64,000 nt of DNA from Cupriavidus sp. MP-37 (lineage in GTDB: Bacteria > Pseudomonadota > Gammaproteobacteria > Burkholderiales > Burkholderiaceae). The translations under genes were made by a program, and so were the position numbers. The notes under the pieces are model-generated. The model ran no database searches. It saw only the letters and a list, made by a program, of their open reading frames with translations, and was not told the DNA's origin. Of this stretch, positions 60,987 to 64,000 are shown piece after piece. The DNA is taken from contig NZ_CP085345.1 in the NCBI RefSeq assembly GCF_020618415.1, positions 2,356,001-2,420,000 on the forward strand, read 5' to 3'. Each line of letters starts with the position of its first letter. The first letter of the stretch is position 1.

Positions 60987-62459
60987 GTGAACCTGCCGGA
61001 CTGGACGACTGGCGGCTTTCCGCCGCTATGGGAAGTGGCGCAGCGGCTTGCCGGCGGCACGGTGTCGTCGGAGGAACTGGTGGATGCCTGCGAGGCGGCG
61101 CAGAGGCAATGGCACGGCATCATCAATGCGCTGGTGCTGTCGGATTTCGGCGCGGCCCGCGCGGCGGCGCGCGACAGCGACCGGCGCCGCCGTGCCGGCC
61201 AGGCGCGCGGCGCGCTCGACGGCGTGCCGTTTTCGGTCAAGGAGTCGTTCGACGTCGCCGGCTGGCCCACCACCTGCGGCAATCCGGCGCTGCGCGGGCA
61301 CGTGGCCGCGCGCGACGCGGTGGTGGTGCAGCGGCTGCGCGACGCCGGCGCGATCCTGCTCGGCAAGACCAATGTTCCGCTCGGCCTGCGCGACTGGCAG
61401 AGCTACAACGCGATCTACGGCACCACCCGCAATCCGCACGATCCGACGCGCACGCCGGGCGGCTCGTCCGGCGGCAGCGCCGCGGCGGTCTGCGCCGGCG
61501 TGTCGTTCTTCGATGTGGGTTCCGACATCGGTTCCTCGCTGCGCAATCCGGCGCACTACTGCGGCATCTTCTCGCTCAAGCCCAGCCACGGGCTGGTGCC
61601 GCTGGCCGGCCACGGCAGCGGTGCCGCGCGCTTCGGCGAGCAGGACATCAACGTCGCCGGCCCGCTGGCGCGCAGCGCGCGCGACCTGGAACTGGTATTG
61701 CGCACCATCGCGGGCCCGGCCGGCGACGACGCGCTGCCATACCGCTTGCAGTGGCCCGAATGCCCGCACCGCCGGCTCGCCGACTTCCGCATCGCGGTGC
61801 TGCCCACCCATGCCCAGGCGCAAGCAGACAGTGAGGTCGCCGCGCAGATCGAGCAGCTGGGCCACTGGCTGGCGGGGCAGGGTGCCCACGTCGGCTGGCA
61901 CGCCCGGCCCGACTTCGACGCCGGCGAGCTATGGCATGCCTACGTAACGCTGCTGCGCGCCACCACCTCGGTGCACATGGATGACGCTGCCTTCGCCGAT
62001 GCGCAGGCCCGCAGCGCCAACGCCGACGCGGGCGACCACGACTACGCGACCCTGCAGTACACCGGCGCGACGCTGAGCCACCGCGACTGGCTGCGCCTGC
62101 AGGTCACGCGTGAACGCTTTGCCGCCGCATGGCGCCGCTTCTTCAGCCGCTACGACGTGCTGCTATGCCCGGCCGCCACCACCACGGCGTTCGCGCTCGA
62201 CGAGGCAGGCGAGCCATGGCAGCGCACGCTCACCGTCAACGGCCGGCCGCAGCCGATGACCACGCAGTTGTTCTGGGCCGGCCATTCCGGGCTGTGCGGC
62301 CTGCCCTCTGCGGTGGCGCCGATCGGCCCCGGTGCCGGCGGACTGCCGGTCGGCGTGCAGATCGTCGCCGGCCGCTACCAGGATCTCACCGCCTTGCGTT
62401 TTGCCAGCCTGCTGGAGGAAGCAGGCTATGCCTACCGGCCGCCGAAGCTGACCGCCTAG
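60987..62459 (+). CDS. Amidase signature family amidase
   Basis: A 490-residue amidase with the Ser-cisSer-Lys triad region: Lys in GVPFSVKESFDVAGWPTT, the Gly/Ser-rich PGGSSGGSAAAVCAG, and the nucleophilic Ser in GSDIGSSLRNPA. The enzyme hydrolyses an amide, or a related C-N bond, to an acid and ammonia or amine. The start is GTG 60987, 5 bases after AAGGAG; an overlapping ATG two bases earlier is out of frame. It follows element 6 and precedes an MFS transporter by 63 bases, so import and hydrolysis are probably linked. Confidence 0.9.
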   Translation: MNLPDWTTGGFPPLWEVAQRLAGGTVSSEELVDACEAAQRQWHGIINALVLSDFGAARAAARDSDRRRRAGQARGALDGVPFSVKESFDVAGWPTTCGNPALRGHVAARDAVVVQRLRDAGAILLGKTNVPLGLRDWQSYNAIYGTTRNPHDPTRTPGGSSGGSAAAVCAGVSFFDVGSDIGSSLRNPAHYCGIFSLKPSHGLVPLAGHGSGAARFGEQDINVAGPLARSARDLELVLRTIAGPAGDDALPYRLQWPECPHRRLADFRIAVLPTHAQAQADSEVAAQIEQLGHWLAGQGAHVGWHARPDFDAGELWHAYVTLLRATTSVHMDDAAFADAQARSANADAGDHDYATLQYTGATLSHRDWLRLQVTRERFAAAWRRFFSRYDVLLCPAATTTAFALDEAGEPWQRTLTVNGRPQPMTTQLFWAGHSGLCGLPSAVAPIGPGAGGLPVGVQIVAGRYQDLTALRFASLLEEAGYAYRPPKLTA

Positions 62460-62522
62460 TCGGCGGCACCACCACTGACCACAACCGACCACAACACATC
62501 ACACACCACTGGGGAGGGGATC

Positions 62523-63827
62523 ATGTTCGATTGGTTCCGTGATTTGTCGCGCATGGAGCGCAAGGGATTCTATGGCGCGTTCCTGGGGCATGCCGTCGAC
62601 GTGTTCGACTTCATGATCTATTCCTTCCTCATCTCCACGCTGCTGGGGCAGTGGGGCATGAGCAAGTCGACGGCGGGGGCGATCGTCACCTGGACGCTGG
62701 TGTCGTCGCTGGTCGGGGCGATCGGGGCCGGCATCCTGGCCGACCGCTACGGCCGCGTGCGCGTGCTGCGCTGGACCATCATCGTATTCGCGGGCGCGTG
62801 CTTCCTGTGCGGGCTGGCGCAGTCGCCGGAGCAACTGATGGTTTTCCGCATGATCCAGGGCCTCGGGTTCGGCGGCGAGTCGTCGCTGTGCATGGTGCTG
62901 GTGACCGAGATGATCCGCAACCCGGCCCACCGCGGCAAATACTCGGGCTTTACCGCGAGCAGCTATTCCTTCGGCTGGGGCGCGGCGGCGATCGTGTATG
63001 CGATCACGTTCAGCGTGCTGCCGGCGGAGACGGCATGGCGCGTCTGCTTCTTCCTCGGCATCCTGCCGGCGCTGGTGGTGATCTACCTGCGCCGCAACCT
63101 GGAGGAGCCCGAGATCTTCCTGAAGAGCCGCGCCGCCGGCCACCATGGCTCGGCGCTGGCCGGGCTGGGCCGGCTGTTCCGCGGGCCGCTGCTGGCCAAG
63201 ACGCTGCTGTGCAGCCTGCTGTCCGGCGGCATGCTGGGGGCGTATTACGCCATTGCCACGTGGCTGCCCACCTTCCTCAAGACCGAGCGCGGCCTGTCGG
63301 TGTTCGGCACCAGCTCCTACCTGGCGGTCACGATCATCGGCTCACTGGCCGGCTACGTGGCGGGCGCCTATGCCACCGATCGCTGGGGCCGGCGGCTCAC
63401 GTACATCGTATTTGCCGCGGGAGCCTTCATCGCCGCGCTGGTCTACATGGTGATCCCGGTGTCCAACACGTCCATGCTGTTCCTCGGCTTCCCGCTGGGC
63501 GTGCTGATGCAGGGCGTGTTTGCCGGCATCGGCGCGACCATCGCCGAGTCCTATCCCAACGATGTCCGCGCCACGGGTTATGGCGTCTCGTACAACGCAG
63601 GCCGCGTGATCGGCTCGCTGTTCCCGCTGTCGGTCGGGTGGCTCAGTTCCGGGCACACCTCGCTGCCGGTTGCGATCGCCATTGTCGCTGGGGTTGGCTA
63701 TGCGATGGTCGTGGTCGCCGCGGCGCTGCTGCCCGAAACCACCGGCATGGACCTGGAACAGGCCGGCGGCAGTGGCGGCAAGGAAGACCCCACGCCGCTG
63801 GCGCGGCCGGCGGGGACGGTGGCCTGA
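62523..63827 (+). CDS. MFS transporter, MHS/sialate-type symporter
   Basis: A 434-residue, 12-helix MFS transporter: GHAVDVFDFMIYSFLISTLL, the loop 2-3 motif GILADRYGRVRVL, QGLGFGGESSLCMVLVTE, and a second-half AYATDRWGRRLTYIVF. This is the pattern of MHS/SHS proton symporters for acids and zwitterions. ATG 62523 follows GGGGAGGGG. It is downstream of the amidase and probably imports the cluster's substrate. A second transporter family (52140) acts in the same cluster. Confidence 0.88.
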   Translation: MFDWFRDLSRMERKGFYGAFLGHAVDVFDFMIYSFLISTLLGQWGMSKSTAGAIVTWTLVSSLVGAIGAGILADRYGRVRVLRWTIIVFAGACFLCGLAQSPEQLMVFRMIQGLGFGGESSLCMVLVTEMIRNPAHRGKYSGFTASSYSFGWGAAAIVYAITFSVLPAETAWRVCFFLGILPALVVIYLRRNLEEPEIFLKSRAAGHHGSALAGLGRLFRGPLLAKTLLCSLLSGGMLGAYYAIATWLPTFLKTERGLSVFGTSSYLAVTIIGSLAGYVAGAYATDRWGRRLTYIVFAAGAFIAALVYMVIPVSNTSMLFLGFPLGVLMQGVFAGIGATIAESYPNDVRATGYGVSYNAGRVIGSLFPLSVGWLSSGHTSLPVAIAIVAGVGYAMVVVAAALLPETTGMDLEQAGGSGGKEDPTPLARPAGTVA

Positions 63828-63854
63828 AGCTGCTGGCAGGTGCTGTCGGTGCCG

Positions 63855-64000
63855 TCAGCGCACCCATGCCGAAATCGCCGGCAGCATCAAACAGACCCCG
63901 ATCCCGATCAGCACCCCGAACGCGACACGCCGCGTCGTGGTGGGCGAGAACGGCGGCGGAAAGCGGCGTCCGGACAGCATCGGACCCGCGGCCAGGTATG
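63855..64000 (-). CDS. C-terminal end of a membrane protein, truncated by the window
   Basis: The last 47 codons of a minus-strand gene running out of the window: YLAAGPMLSGRRF, a Pro/Thr-rich turn, then one hydrophobic segment GVLIGIGVCLMLPAISAWVR and stop. This looks like the end of an integral membrane protein or transporter. The rest is outside the window, so no family is claimed. It converges on the MFS gene, 27 bases away. Confidence 0.55.
   Translation of the reverse strand, partial: YLAAGPMLSGRRFPPPFSPTTTRRVAFGVLIGIGVCLMLPAISAWVR

Noticed and set aside
1..64000. Prophage, integron, transposon or tRNA genes
   Set aside because: No integrase, transposase, terminal inverted repeats with target duplication, or cloverleaf-forming sequence was recognised on reading.

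Overview
The window is a GC-rich (roughly two-thirds G+C), gene-dense chromosomal segment of a betaproteobacterium. Box-pathway benzoyl-CoA genes, many LysR/IclR/GntR/AraC regulators, a Bug-type solute-binding protein and paired palindromic intergenic repeats fit the family Burkholderiaceae, most probably Cupriavidus; this is inferred from gene content and style. No rRNA, tRNA, CRISPR array, insertion sequence, integrase or replication origin was found.

Layout. (1) 0-4.8 kb: boxC, boxB and boxA for aerobic benzoyl-CoA ring epoxidation and cleavage; boxA is bracketed by paired palindromic repeats. (2) 4.8-18 kb: a FusA2-like translation GTPase, a divergent SDR/LysR pair, a divergent MFS transporter and beta-hydroxyacid dehydrogenase/aldehyde dehydrogenase set, a small exported repeat protein, a degenerate old-yellow-enzyme homologue and a large winged-helix/ATPase regulator. 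(3) 18-34 kb: two Pao-type molybdenum aldehyde oxidoreductases (the first with a Tat signal, the second without) flank a CoA-ester catabolic run (CoA-transferase, thioesterase, Bug protein, enoyl-CoA hydratase, SDR, thiolase, DUF35 protein) with its LysR; an AraC gene is divergent from the second oxidoreductase. (4) 34-42 kb: a 23-residue membrane peptide, an SDR, and a four-gene ligase-associated DNA repair operon (exonuclease, ATP-dependent ligase, Lhr-like helicase, PdeM phosphoesterase) coupled by 4-bp overlaps. (5) 42-48 kb: amine/amino-acid use genes (FAD oxidase, SnoaL-like protein, MocR regulator, permease) and an IclR regulator with a good IclR-type operator. (6) 48-51 kb: a CobS/CobT-like AAA/VWA pair without other cobalamin genes. 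(7) 51-64 kb: a catabolic gene cluster with two ferredoxins, a permease, a TauE/SafE exporter, an ornithine cyclodeaminase homologue, a haem-oxygenase-like diiron oxygenase (HDO), an aldehyde dehydrogenase, a GlcG/HbpS protein, a ferredoxin-type reductase, a GntR/FCD regulator, an amidase and an MFS transporter.

The strongest candidate for an undescribed system is region 7. Its 243-residue protein carries the full HDO metal-ligand pattern (E85, H92, E148, H179, D183, H186). AT-rich GTATAC-containing elements recur in the intergenic spaces of the cluster, two of them sharing an exact 15-mer in opposite orientation, which suggests one GntR regulon spanning about 53.7-61 kb. The substrate cannot be read from the sequence.
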